Assembly (NCBI GenBank): GCA_022661535.1
Contig: JAKULF010000004.1
Location: 5,394,001-5,458,000 of the forward strand
Origin: Eutypa lata
Lineage: Eukaryota; Ascomycota; Sordariomycetes; Xylariales; Diatrypaceae
Direction: 5' to 3'
DNA length: 64,000 nt
In this document: one piece after another, positions 31,904 through 42,649 of the stretch
How the letters are laid out: each line of letters begins with the position of its first letter
Position numbering within the stretch: position 1 is the stretch's first letter
Notes under the pieces: generated by a model
What the model was told of the DNA's origin: nothing
Database searches by the model: none
Seen by the model: the letters and a program-made list of their open reading frames with translations, nothing else
Program-made: the position numbers and the translations under genes

Positions 31904-33178
31904 ATGTCTGACTCTCTTATCTTTAATCTTTCCGCTCGGATTGCTGCCAATACTGCTAAGGTTAAGGAATACCTGGCTTCTCATGGATTGGCTCAGCCCT
32001 CATTCGCTCTAGACGCACCTTCACGGTCATTGATTCCTGACACTGAGCTAGACGTTGCAGCTGCGCGTCAGGCAGTCATCAGTGACTGCTTAGAGCTTCG
32101 TGAGCTGATGCTCGGCCCCAGGGAACATCTGACGAGCTTTAAACACAATGAGCTTGTCGGCCAGCAAGCAATCATGCGCTTCCGCTTGGCCGAGGCGTTT
32201 CCCATCGGGGGAGAGACAACCTTTGCCGAATTGGCAGCAAGATCAGGCCTGAATGAAATGCACGTCCGCAAGCTCCTCCGTTTCGCTATGACGCAGCACA
32301 TTTTCCACGAGCCTCGACCTGGGGTGGTGGCACACACGGCTACATCACGTCTACTCGTCGAGGACAAGGGCCTCGCGAGTTTTTTGCGACTCAACACGGA
32401 CGATCTTTGGCACTCTGCGTATCACACCGTCAACGCGATGGCGAAGTACCCCGGTTCCGAGGAACCGAACGAGACAGGCTTCGCCCTAGCAAACCAGACG
32501 AATAAGGATATGTATCGCTTCTTCAAGGAGAACCCCGAGCGCTCAGAGCGCTTCGCTGCCGCTATGCGCTTCTTCACCGAAAGGCCGGGTCTCGAGCCTA
32601 AGCACGTGGTGAACCATAAACTATGGGAAGAGATATCAGCAGGCGGCACTGTGGTGGATGTGGGAGGATCGCATGGCATTATTTGCATCGAGCTAGCGCG
32701 CAAGTTCCCCAAACTCAGGTTCGTAGTACAAGATCTAGACGAGCACGTCATTCGAGACGCAGAACGGCAGAGACCGGCCGAGCTTGCAGACCGCGTGCAA
32801 TACATGCAGCACAACATCTTCACGGAGCAGCCCGTCCGCGGCGCCGACGTGTATTTCCTCCGCGCTATCTTCCATAATTGGTCGGACACCTACGGGGCGA
32901 AGATCTTGCAGAGCCTCGTGCCGGCGCTGAAGCCTGGCGCCAAGGTTGTCATCAACGACGAGGTCATGCCGGAGCCCGGTTCCGTGCCACCGGCGCTCGC
33001 TGCGCAGCTGCGCTCGAACGATCTACATATGCTCTCGCTGCAGAACGGGTGTGAACGTGAGATGGGAGAATGGGAGAACCTCTTCACGAAGGCACACCCT
33101 GGTTTCCGTTTTCACGGCGGGCAACAGCCCCCAGGGTCTGGACTGTGGATTCTGGTGGCTGAGTGGATAGGGGTATGA
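31904..33178 (+). CDS. SAM-dependent O-methyltransferase, COMT-like, secondary-metabolism type
   Basis: Single exon, 424 residues from the ATG at 31904, which follows a pyrimidine-rich leader. The N-terminal part is a winged-helix dimerisation region (TTFAELAARSGLNEMHVRKLLRFAMTQHIF), as in class I plant-like O-methyltransferases. SAM motif I is VVDVGGSHG near residue 250, followed by the acidic VQDLD at the end of strand 2. The catalytic-base region is FHNWSDTYGAKIL near 322, with His-x-Trp as in fungal sterigmatocystin-type OMTs. The C-terminal half is GC-rich relative to its AT-rich flanks. Such enzymes methylate phenolic hydroxyls of polyketides and other metabolites; the acceptor is unknown. 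It sits between the UstYa remnant and an aldolase-family gene. Confidence 0.9.
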   Translation: MSDSLIFNLSARIAANTAKVKEYLASHGLAQPSFALDAPSRSLIPDTELDVAAARQAVISDCLELRELMLGPREHLTSFKHNELVGQQAIMRFRLAEAFPIGGETTFAELAARSGLNEMHVRKLLRFAMTQHIFHEPRPGVVAHTATSRLLVEDKGLASFLRLNTDDLWHSAYHTVNAMAKYPGSEEPNETGFALANQTNKDMYRFFKENPERSERFAAAMRFFTERPGLEPKHVVNHKLWEEISAGGTVVDVGGSHGIICIELARKFPKLRFVVQDLDEHVIRDAERQRPAELADRVQYMQHNIFTEQPVRGADVYFLRAIFHNWSDTYGAKILQSLVPALKPGAKVVINDEVMPEPGSVPPALAAQLRSNDLHMLSLQNGCEREMGEWENLFTKAHPGFRFHGGQQPPGSGLWILVAEWIGV

Positions 33179-34397
33179 TTGGATACTTGCGCGCTGACAT
33201 CTATTTAGATTGCTCTCAGTATAGTTACCATGCAATATTGATGGAAGTACAAAATTCCCTGCGTTAGATTTTAGCTTAGATGTTCCTTAGTATACCAAAC
33301 ATATTAGCTCTGTGTCACGATACCATATATAGACTCAATAAGCAACCGTTGATGTTTATACATTTGCACTTGCCCAAGCAGCTGCTTGCATCCTTGGTGT
33401 AGAGGCTTTCCCTCACCTGTATAAACGAAAAAGTGGCTGCAAATATGAGCCAGACTAGTTGAGAGGCAATGCCATAAGCATGCCAGTGGGCCTTACAGGG
33501 CAACCACATGATGAAAAGGCTTATAATACACTAAACGGTACAGAACATCAAAGAAAGGAAACATGGAATATAAAATACAGAATATAATAGTATAAGATGG
33601 CAAGGTGTCCCTTGCTGGGAGAGGGAGGCGGCAGGGAGAGCAGCAAGGTTGGTATTCTTAGCAAGATGTTTCCTACCCGAGAGAGTTTCTGCAATAGTCC
33701 ACCACAAATATTATGATAATGTTGAACAAAGTGTTCTGAGACGGCCGAATTTGAAATTTAGTCGAGTCAATCCGTGACATAGTAATTATGTGAGATTCTC
33801 ACGAAGAGAAGAGGATCATGCAAGAAAGATACGGTTGGTTATATTCTAGATCGAGTTGATCCCCAAAATATGCATCTTCCTCTAAGAATTCAGGAAAACA
33901 TTTCATTGGTTTTATACCATACAGAAAATTGCTTTATAAGTTACCTCCTGGTAGGATAGGATTATAAACTTCATATAATTGAGTGCTCCTTTAATCCTTC
34001 CCATGTAGCCCTGACTGTTGAATACAGAAGTTGGATTACTACTTAAGCCACGAACACCTAAATTAGACAACCTAAGCACAACAACAACAATATACTACAA
34101 TAACCCATTCTATCTTACACTGACATCCCGCCATTTCATATTATAGTAACCAGGAGATACCTGCAACAAAAGATAAATTTCCGTCGTTATAATTTACCTG
34201 TCCGGTGTTGTACCTATATCTGACTTTTAGGAAATTCAAGGTGCACTGCGCCCAACCAGAAACAAACGAGCCACAAAGGAGATGCCATTAATAAGTATGA
34301 CAAATTTGTTAGATTCCACCTCCTGATGGTATACAATCATTTTGAAGCCCGTCGGGCATGTTAAATAAAAGCTTCTAGGCGGTAGGGCTGTCGATCA
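33179..34397. other. Intergenic, 1.2 kb
   Basis: AT-rich sequence with no supportable gene; only frames shorter than 65 codons without family features. Confidence 0.45.
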
Positions 34398-35330
34398 TCA
34401 ACGCAAGTGAGCCGGGGGTCGTCCACGCCTGGGTCTGCACTCGTTTTCTAAATGGTTTTGCCATTCTCCTTTATTCGTCGCGGTGTGGTTATTGTTGCAT
34501 CTATAGAGGTGAAATACATTGTTGTTGCAGTTATTGATGTGTGCCTTGTGGTGATCGCGGCGTGTGTGGAGCTTGCCACAGGCACATTGAAAAGATGTGG
34601 TCGAAGTCGGCGAGGAGGGGTTAACAAGATTAGGGTTATGTTTGCGGCTATTTTGGTGGCGTAGTAGTTCGCGTCGATTGGGGAATATACGACTGCATCC
34701 TTCCAAGTGGCATTGATGAGGTGTACCTTGACCAGATGTTCTGCTAGCTAATACAGTATGGGCTGTCTCGATAGGTTCCTCAATATGTCTTTCTGGTGCT
34801 GAAAATGTAATGACTGGAGTGGTGATGTTCGGAGATACTGGGTTTACAACCTGCCTTATCGGCTCGGAATTTCTTAGTTCACTTAGGGGTAGAGACGTGT
34901 GAAGTAAATCTCCTGCAACCAGTGCAAGGTCACGAGAAGTCGTAAGTCCGTTAACAGGGTAAATTAATCGTGGATCAATTGTCGGGTTTTCCCTTTGAAC
35001 GCAAATTTGACTATTGGGCAAGTCTGGTAACAAGGGCTCATTATCGAAAAGTTCACGGTAATTGACCGATTTGATGACAAGGCCACAGGATAGACAAAAA
35101 TATACGTTGTGCTCAGTCTCAGTAGAGGGCTGCTCGACCTGTAACTCATTAGGCTTGTCTTTACTGTATATACGCGTTGTACTCACAGCAGCAAGTGACG
35201 TGGGCAACAATATTTTATAAAGCGATAGTTCCCGGTCGTGGTTGCAATGAATTGTAAAGAGAAGAACGGGCCCCGAGAACTGGGCTTCTCGTGGCCAGGG
35301 TGGTGTCGAAAATGCAGTGTTTAGCTGCCA
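34398..35330 (-). CDS. C2H2 zinc-finger-like protein, 5' end unresolved
   Basis: The open frame runs leftward from about 35330 to the stop at 34398, about 310 codons, but has no ATG anywhere. An upstream exon is therefore required, or the gene is a remnant. A possible splice acceptor (GAGTAG, then TGG) is at the upstream limit. The N-terminal part contains FSGPVLLFTIHCNHDRELSLYKILLPTSL and FCLSCG. A classical C2H2 finger is seen near 34700-34620 (CHLEGC, then RRELLRHQNSRKH). A second, degenerate finger follows (CACGKLHTRRDHHKAHINNC), and a final Cys/His group (CNNNHTATNKGEWQNHLENEC). The tail is basic (RPRRGRPPAH), like an AT-hook. DNA binding is plausible; I cannot name the protein. Confidence 0.6.
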   Translation of the reverse strand, partial: WQLNTAFSTPPWPREAQFSGPVLLFTIHCNHDRELSLYKILLPTSLAAVSTTRIYSKDKPNELQVEQPSTETEHNVYFCLSCGLVIKSVNYRELFDNEPLLPDLPNSQICVQRENPTIDPRLIYPVNGLTTSRDLALVAGDLLHTSLPLSELRNSEPIRQVVNPVSPNITTPVITFSAPERHIEEPIETAHTVLASRTSGQGTPHQCHLEGCSRIFPNRRELLRHQNSRKHNPNLVNPSSPTSTTSFQCACGKLHTRRDHHKAHINNCNNNVFHLYRCNNNHTATNKGEWQNHLENECRPRRGRPPAHLR

Positions 35331-35835
35331 CTACTCAAGTCATGCAAAGTTCAGATTTGTATCAAAGGGGTGAAATGTCCTTTCCTTTTATGCTTCCAAG
35401 GCACCCAGGGCCATTTTCGGTACGTATCTAAGTCCTTGATTATCACAGCCTCATCATAATGTTTTACACTTGAAATGTAGGGCCATTATGCAGGCCCGTA
35501 TCGGCAACGAATTGAACTTAGGTAGTTCCTATCCTAATTGGCCTCAAGCGCCTCAAATGTTGTATCACCTGCAAGACAGGCCAGCCACGAATTAGAAGGC
35601 CATTACCAACGCACCCTCCCTATTCCTTAAAGGGTGCTGAATTGCGCCTAACCCTGCAATCAAAGCATCATTTGGGCCATTACCAGCATTATAACCACTA
35701 AATCACTACAGCGAGAAAGGACTATACTTTGCGGATGTGACTCCAGAATGCCTTGGGCTCCTATTCTATAAGTTCTAGTGAACAGAGTTGCATGTATAAC
35801 ATTATTAAACAATGACTGAATTTATTTCTATCGGT
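35331..35835. other. Intergenic, 505 bp
   Basis: No supportable gene. It lies between two leftward genes and should hold the unseen first exon or promoter of the C2H2 gene. Confidence 0.4.
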
Positions 35836-36789
35836 TTATCTAAGACTCGCCTCGATCTGCGCCAGTTCAGCCGTCTCCGCGGCCAAGCCCTCCTTCTGTG
35901 CAGCAGACGCCTCGGTGTACGGGCGTCTCGGCTTGAGCTTCTCGACGGCGCCCTCAATGCCCGCCTGCGGCGCCGTGTAAATAGCCGTGGCATACTTGAC
36001 AGCCGCGATACCCGCCTTGCACGGCTGCTCCGCGAGCGCCGCCTTGCGGTGCAGCGCCAGCGCCTCGTCGTGCTTGCCCTCCTTATAGAGGGTGTAAATG
36101 CGCGCCAGCGTCCGGGGGAACACATTCGCGAAGGCAGCGATGCAGCCCGCGGAGCCGACGCTCAGCCCCCCGATCAGGAAATCCGACTGCCCGCCGAAGG
36201 TGGCGAAGCGGTCGGCGGGCAGCTCGGCCGTCAGCCGCGTGATCTTGGCGACGGAGCCGCACGTCAGCTTGACGCCGACGATGCCGCCGTGCTTCTTGGC
36301 CAGCTTCGCGATGGTGGCCGAGTCGAGGTCGACGCCGTTGCAGACGGCCGGGAAGTTGTAGATGACGATGGGCAGGGCGCTCTTGCCCGCGACCTCGCCG
36401 TAGAAGGCGTCGATCACGGCCGGCGTCGTCGCCTTGCCGAAGTACGCCGGCGGCAGCACCAGCGCGTAGTTGGCGCCGGCGTCGGCCGCGTCCGCGATGA
36501 ACTCGAGCGTCTGCCGCGTCGAGTGCCCGCCGCATCCCGCCAGGATGGGGAACGCGGGGCCGACGGCCTGCCGTGCCGTCTGCACGAGCGTCTTGCGCTC
36601 CTCGCGGGTGAGCAGGAATGTTTCCGCGTTCGTCCCTAGGATCACGAGCCCCGCGAGTCCTGTCTTCGACAGGTAGGCGTAGAGAGCTGCTTGCGACTCG
36701 GGGATCAGCGTGTCCGTCTCGGGGTCGAAGAGAGTGGGAACGGGCGCCCAGACCCCGCTCGGAGGGACCTTGGGAAGTGCAGTAGTCAT
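35836..36789 (-). CDS. DHDPS/HOGA-family class I aldolase (2-oxo acid aldolase-like)
   Basis: Single exon, 317 residues, the usual size for the dihydrodipicolinate synthase superfamily. Core marks: GVWAPVPTLFDPETD at the N-terminus, ILGTNAETFLLTREER (the substrate carboxylate loop), IYNFP with the catalytic Tyr, and GVKLTCG with the Schiff-base Lys (near residue 170). Fungi make lysine by the aminoadipate route, so this is not a lysine gene. Likely reactions are cleavage of 4-hydroxy-2-oxoglutarate, L-threo-3-deoxy-hexulosonate or a similar 2-oxo acid. The codons are very GC-rich at third positions compared with the surrounding 10 kb, which suggests strong codon selection or a different origin. 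The ATG at 36789 starts MTTALPKV; an upstream Met would need a non-ATG extension. Confidence 0.88.
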   Translation of the reverse strand: MTTALPKVPPSGVWAPVPTLFDPETDTLIPESQAALYAYLSKTGLAGLVILGTNAETFLLTREERKTLVQTARQAVGPAFPILAGCGGHSTRQTLEFIADAADAGANYALVLPPAYFGKATTPAVIDAFYGEVAGKSALPIVIYNFPAVCNGVDLDSATIAKLAKKHGGIVGVKLTCGSVAKITRLTAELPADRFATFGGQSDFLIGGLSVGSAGCIAAFANVFPRTLARIYTLYKEGKHDEALALHRKAALAEQPCKAGIAAVKYATAIYTAPQAGIEGAVEKLKPRRPYTEASAAQKEGLAAETAELAQIEASLR

Positions 36790-37410
36790 AGTTTGTTTTA
36801 TTGGTTCGTCGGCCCGGGTAAATATGAGATTTTTTGGAAGGGTGTAACACACAGCTGAAGCGCAGAAATTAGGGAAAACAATGCACAATGATGACCTATG
36901 ATTTGCTTTAATAGCTCATCAGAGATTTCATTTGTTAACGAGTGAGTATATTTCACGAGGAAAAGGAGGAGGAGATGGCTCGGTCGGCTTCGAAACCCGA
37001 TCGGTCTAACAATCCGATCGTAGTTACAAAATGTGGGCTCTTGATTCTCCGCTGTCGGCCGGTTTATGGAGGAGGAACCGACCCTTCGGAGAATAATAGA
37101 AACTATTTCCACCTGTCATCTCCATATCATTATTGTAACAGTCCAAAAAGTAATAGAATTATGCCGATGAGAAGCGAATCCACTAATACCATTAAGTTCT
37201 TCAGCATTGCAAAATACAATCCTCACGTAGGTAGTAACGTTATCCGTGACAATTAGGCGGGGTTGGCGGGGTTGGCGGGGTTGGCGTGGCTGGAGGGGTT
37301 CGCTAAGCATTTCTCATAGCTTTCCATAAATCTATATATCCTCCGCACTCAAGTCTAAATACCCCTATAAATCTCGACTTGGCGACGAGATTTATCTTAA
37401 TAAAGTAACA
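36790..37410. other. Intergenic, 621 bp
   Basis: No supportable gene; contains a 9 bp tandem repeat at 37256-37295. Confidence 0.45.
37256..37295. repeat. 9 bp tandem repeat, unit GGCGGGGTT
   Basis: Three clean copies and one degenerate copy in non-coding sequence. G-rich on the plus strand, so a G-quadruplex could form; this is inference. Confidence 0.85.
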
Positions 37411-38639
37411 TCAAACCCTCTTTCGTCGTGACCTGCGCAAGTTACGTGCGGCTGGCATGGCCAGTACTGTCTTTAGACTCTGTCGACGCCTTGGCGTTTC
37501 GCATTGCCGATCGACCACCACTCCAACGAGTTCCTCCCATTCGTTTGCACGTTCTTTGTGATGGGGATATAACGGTTTCGCTTCTCTCACCTCCCTGCAT
37601 AGCTCTAAGAGTGCTGATTGCCCATCCTGCATATCAATTGAGGCACCTAACTCGAGAAGCCTAGCAGCTGTTCTCCACTGCTGCTCCCGGATGAGAAGGG
37701 GTGCTAATCGTCGGTCGGTCACTCTCGGAGCCGCTCCGCCATCCGGCACGATGTAGTTCATATTTGCACCCCACTTCTTCAAGGCTTTTATAGTCAGATA
37801 ATAGTTTGGACTCATAGCTGCGTAGTAAATTGGCGGATACCCTACGCCATCAGGCTGGTCTACAAGTGCAAAACCCCCTTCGAGGAAGGTGTTGACCAGT
37901 TCAACGGAGCCTATTAGTGCTGCCACGTGAAATGCAGTCAAATAGGAAGGATTGTTGACTTGGAGCTTGCTGATCTCGTTTGAAGCACCATGCTCCAGCA
38001 ATACCTTTGTCATGTTTGCGTTCTGCCTGGAGACTGCTGCTAGAAGAGGCGTTCTGAACAGGTAGAGGGCCGGGTTGGAGGAATAAACCAGATAGCGGAA
38101 ATATCGATCCAAACCCGGCTGTCAGGTTCAGGACATTAGTATCGTGTCTGGTATTCTAGGAGTTGGCAATGCGGATTACTTACGAGGTAAGCAGTAGAAT
38201 GCGCATTAACATCTGAGCCGCGGTTAATAAGGAATAGCACAATATCAATATTACCCCTTTCAGCGGCTTCGTAGAGAGGGGTTGTGCAACGAGGTCGTAA
38301 CAGCGTGTACGGTATGTTAGGGGATGGTGTAAAGCTAGCCATCCGTCGGGTACGCGTTCCGTGGAGTCTAACTTCCGTAGCGTACATATTGAGCTTGGTC
38401 TTCAACACATCAGGATCGCAGACCATCGCCAGCCGTTGCAACGTTCCTAGGCAGCCCTTCCTGGCAGCGGTAACGGCGATGTCAACGTATTCTCTCTCTA
38501 CCCCTAATCTGTAGAGCTGCAAGCCCGCAACCGCATTGCAACGGCGGCTAACGAGTGCCAGTGAAGCAATGTCTTCCAGGTGGTTGCATGACGCTAAGAC
38601 CATCATGAATATCTCCGTTGGTATTTTATTAAGGGACAT
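37411..38639 (-). CDS. F-box-like protein with ankyrin repeats
   Basis: Two exons (38639-38184 and 38118-37411) with a 65 bp intron give 387 residues in frame. The N-terminus is F-box-like: LNKIPTEIFMMVLASCNHLEDIASLALVSRRCNAV. Ankyrin-type repeats follow: TPLYEAAERGNIDIVLFLINRGSDVN, TPLLAAVSRQNANMTKVLLEHGAS, TAFHVAALIGSVELVNTFLEGGF, and a diverged pair to about residue 320. The end is very basic (NLRRSRRKRV) and could direct it to the nucleus. F-box/ankyrin proteins may act as substrate receptors of SCF ubiquitin ligases; the target is unknown. The ATG at 38639 is used because the frame upstream has only a TTG. Confidence 0.85.
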
Positions 38640-40637
38640 GGTGAGGCGCAACTAGGCAATGTACCTAGAATAAGTCTATAGTAGTAAGTTGCAGGGCGGG
38701 ATGAAAGTGAAGATATGAAAGTGCAGAACATAATAGGAAATCAAGCAGTTGTGGATCCTACGTACTAACATGTTTGTGTACTAAGCAATATGATTGGTCA
38801 AGACAAGGGTATCTTTAGGCACCAGCACAGGCTGCAAGAAGCGAGATCATTGTACATCGTTCAAGTAGCTCTGGAAGATCCAGGTATTTGGAGTGTATAA
38901 GTAGGATAATTTACACCTATAACTGTATTTAAAGTTCTCTATGTATGACATACATGTAGTTATTACCGAAGACCAACTCCCTTTAGGAAGATAGCTACAT
39001 GTAAATAATCAACTATCTAACGTCAGGTACTACGAAGGACATCGAGATTGGGTGGGGGCTTATATCAGAAAGACCAAACAACTTCCTGACATAACCTCTT
39101 AATAAGTCCTTGAATATAACCACGCTGTCTGTCTCGTTATGTATGTGTTTGGTATATTCTTCGACAAACTTATATATACTCTTAGTACGCTTCTACGTAT
39201 ACAACTAGAGTCAATTTCCTGGTCCTTTATTTCGAGGCTAAACATATACCATCGTAGAACGCCCCTTTGCTTTACAGAAACTGCAGTGACGAAATTTTCA
39301 ATTTAGAGACACATATGCTCCCTTCTTTCTTATACGAACTAGATATAATGCATGGGGTGTGCTAGTATTTACAGGAGCTATTTTGATGGTTAAGAGTTTC
39401 TCAGATTTCCGAAAATATCTTGGCAATTGATCTGAAGGCCCGTCCAGCTGTTACAAGAAGTCTTGGGTGAATTCAATAGATACATGGAGGTATTATACTT
39501 TGGTAGTTACACCGTAAAACGGACGCAGTGAAGTTGCAGCCCCGACAAATGTCGAACCAGCCGACCGTCCTATCAGATGGCATAGCGGGAACTGCTGCCG
39601 GAGCGATGTATGATTAGGAAGTCCGCATTGCACATCTGCTAATCAAGTCCCTCCGAATGTGAATGTGGATCCCGCTCCGGGGTTATTTAATGGACGGCAT
39701 TCTCCTGTCCGACGGAAGCACTGCTGTACTCCTTTTTGCAGTGGCACGGATGTAGTCTAAGGTAATATATGATGGTGCATTCGGAAGCAAGAGTCCATTT
39801 GGCAAATACAGACAAAAATGCACAAGACTTTGTTGCGTGCATATAGGATGTCTACTTACTAAGAAGGAGGAGCATGCATAGTTGGGGGCATATATAGGAA
39901 AAATAGTAAGTGGGTGATTATATCATAACTGTGAGTTGCCTCGACTGCAATGGTACAGGAGCGAGCGTATCTTGGGAGCATGAGTCATGCTATTCAACAT
40001 GGCACTTTAGGTAGATATCCAGTTACGTTCTTACGTCTCGCAATTACTTCATACCGACTTGACATGATTGAGTCAACACCTGCAAGTTGAAGAGGGAGGA
40101 ACCCTGTAGAGATACTGCATCCCGCTGGTTTGTAATCCATGGAGATGGTGATTGCACGTTTGTCGCTATCGCGATATCCGTTGCTACTCTTTCACCATCG
40201 TGAAGTGGGGTTCTAATTCGCGGGTGAGTAGATTACGACATCGTAAAGTTACTTGCGCAATTCGAGCCGCGCCGGACTAAGCAAATACCAGCGCCTTAGT
40301 CCATAGACATTGTCTCACAAACAACGATAAGTACGTAGCAATCTTATCCGATGGATTGTGCAATTTCTCTTCTAGAAACCGTGATCTCTGTAGATAGAGG
40401 GGAAACTATATTATTATATAAGGGACTGATCACTCCCTGCAAGCGCAGATGGCTGTGCTGTAACTTTGCTGTTGTAGAAAAGACATAACTCATTCGTTCC
40501 ATCTTCTCATACTTGGAAGACCCCCAGTGAAGCTATCGAAACTCTGTTGTCCGATACCTATTCTAGGAGACGTTGGTCTACTAAAGCTTATAACCCGACA
40601 TTTAGCGTTGATCATCGCTAGGTCGGCCTTGCGCAAC
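38640..40637. other. Long intergenic region, 2.0 kb
   Basis: No supportable gene on either strand. It separates the leftward F-box/ankyrin gene from the rightward dioxygenase, so both promoters lie here. Around 39540-39740 GC content rises briefly and includes CCG/CGG words of the kind bound by Zn2Cys6 factors, but no convincing paired site. Confidence 0.45.
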
Positions 40638-41841
40638 ATGGCTCCTTCTGCTATTGAAATTGAGGTACCCTTCTCCTCGAAGCCTCAAAAGCAGAAATCG
40701 CTGCAGCTATCTGGTGTCCTAGACCAGTACGACTCATTCGACACGACCCCAGTGATTGGACGTGAATTCCCAACCGCCAATCTAGTGGAATGGCTTGAGG
40801 CCCCTAACTCAGACGAGTTGATCCGCGACCTAGCTATCACTAGTACGTAATGACTCGCTTCGAGATAGAATGGCCTAGCTAACGGTTTTATCAGTCGCCC
40901 AAAGGGGTGTTGTCTTCTTCCGGGCCCAAGACAACCTCACCAACGAGTTGCAAAAGAAGCTCATTGAACGGCTTGGGCATCTTTCGGGAAGACCGGCGAC
41001 ATCGAGTCTCCACATCCATCCAGTTCTCAACTCTGACCGGGAGCTGGGAGGCGACGATGCGGAGATCAGCACGATCAGTTCGGAGCAGTACAAGCAGCTC
41101 TACAAGCCTCGGCCGAATTCATACAGCTGGAAGAGGCAGGACGCGGGCTCATGGCACAGCGATATCGCATTCGAGCCCGTCCCAGCTGACTTCTCGTCAC
41201 TCCGGCTCGTGCAGCTCCCGAAGACTGGCGGTGGTATGTCAATCTTCCAAGGCGTGGGAAATACGGACACTTGAATGACAAGCTGTATAGATACCTTATG
41301 GGCATCTGGATACGAGATCTACGACAGGATTAGCGAGCCGTACCAGAAGTTTCTAGAGTCGCTGACGGCAACCTTCGAGCAGCCGGGATTCAACCGGATC
41401 GCCGAGACCAACGGCTTCCAGCTCTACGACAAACCGCGGGGTTCCCCGGAGAACGTGGGCACGGAGCTCAAGGCGGAGCATCCCGTCGTCCGGACGAACC
41501 CCGTCACAGGGTGGAAGAGTGTCTTCCCCGTGGGTGGGCACGTTCGGTACATCAACGGACTCACGCAGGACGAGAGCAAGAAATTGCTGGATTGGTTCGT
41601 CGACCTGCTGGTGAAAAACCACGACCTGCAGGTCCGCCACAGGTGGCAGAACCCCAACGATATCGCCATCTGGGATAATCGGTCTACGTTCCACACGGCG
41701 ACGTACGACATCGAGGGTCTAGGGGAGCGATTTGGCAATCGGGCGGTGGGCGTCGGAGAGAGGCCTTACTTCGACCCGGAGAGTAAGTCGCGCAGGGAGG
41801 CGCTGGGGCTGCCGCATGAACACCCCGTCCTCGACCGATAG
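40638..41841 (+). CDS. TauD/TfdA-type Fe(II)/2-oxoglutarate dioxygenase
   Basis: Three exons (40638-40842, 40895-41233, 41291-41841) with 52 and 57 bp introns give 365 codons, 364 residues. The splices restore family sequence (AITIAQRGVVFFRAQD; KTGGDTLWASGYEIYDR). Iron ligands: His and Asp in SWHSDI near residue 155, and the distal His in STFHTATYD near 315. The 2-oxoglutarate-binding Arg is in GERPYFDP near 337. This is the fungal alpha-ketoglutarate-dependent sulfonate (taurine-like) dioxygenase group, usually cytosolic and used to release sulfite from sulfonates under sulfur limitation. Relatives also act in secondary metabolism, and the neighbouring OMT leaves that open. The ATG at 40638 begins MAPSAIEIEV; the upstream extension has no in-frame ATG after the promoter. 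Confidence 0.92.
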
Positions 41842-42649
41842 AGTCGATGAGTAATTAGCGAGGTTGATTTGAGAGCGATCATTTATGGGCAAGGGCGTTG
41901 TTTGTGAGCCAAGAGGAGGCCTTTGTTATGGGCATGCAGTGCTCCCTTGACTTTAGTAGGGTTAGCCTGTCAAATAGTCACTGCCTATATACATTCCTCC
42001 TACACAGCTGTTTCTAGCGGGGTATATTGACTCCATTTCGTGATCTTACAGCGCAAGAAAACATGCCATATAATGAGGATTGGTAGCATAATTAGATAGT
42101 TATAAGGTATACATACTGTTTATGTGTAGGTAGTAGATGTAAAGACGTGTTCAGAGACATAATTAACTATCTTACTGCAGAGTATACATGTCTATACTGT
42201 GCCCGCGTGACTAGTACTATTAGGCACGGTGTTCTGGTACTTCGTACTCCTAGGTATGCAGCGTTGCAGCTGCACATGCACACATGCAGAAGCTTAAGCA
42301 CTGACTGCCCCACTCGATTGATTAATTCAGGGTGGAGTGAGCCTGGGCAGCTAGGGGAGCTTACCTACTATTAAACTCTTTATGACTTGACTCGTCTCAT
42401 CACTTCGTACTTGGAATAACCTTCCGGTTTGAATTTGACGAGGTTATTTGTCGCAAGTATGCGCTTTGAACGAACCGTCGTCGCCACCTTTTAAATGACA
42501 ATCAAGTGCCATATATCCATCATAGTAGCCCGACTGCGGATGTATGAACGAGTCGCATCTAGAGGAGAGACTTATTATAATCATGACAGCATCAGAGCTT
42601 TCAGCTGCATTGGCCGAAGCGCGCCACCAACGATGACTTAAACGTCAAT
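41842..42649. other. Intergenic, 808 bp
   Basis: No supportable gene; holds the dioxygenase 3' end and the Rtc1 promoter. Confidence 0.45.

Noticed and set aside
36083..36850. 255-codon leftward frame and a 275-codon rightward frame over the aldolase
   Set aside because: Shadows of a high-GC gene; Arg-rich nonsense sequences.
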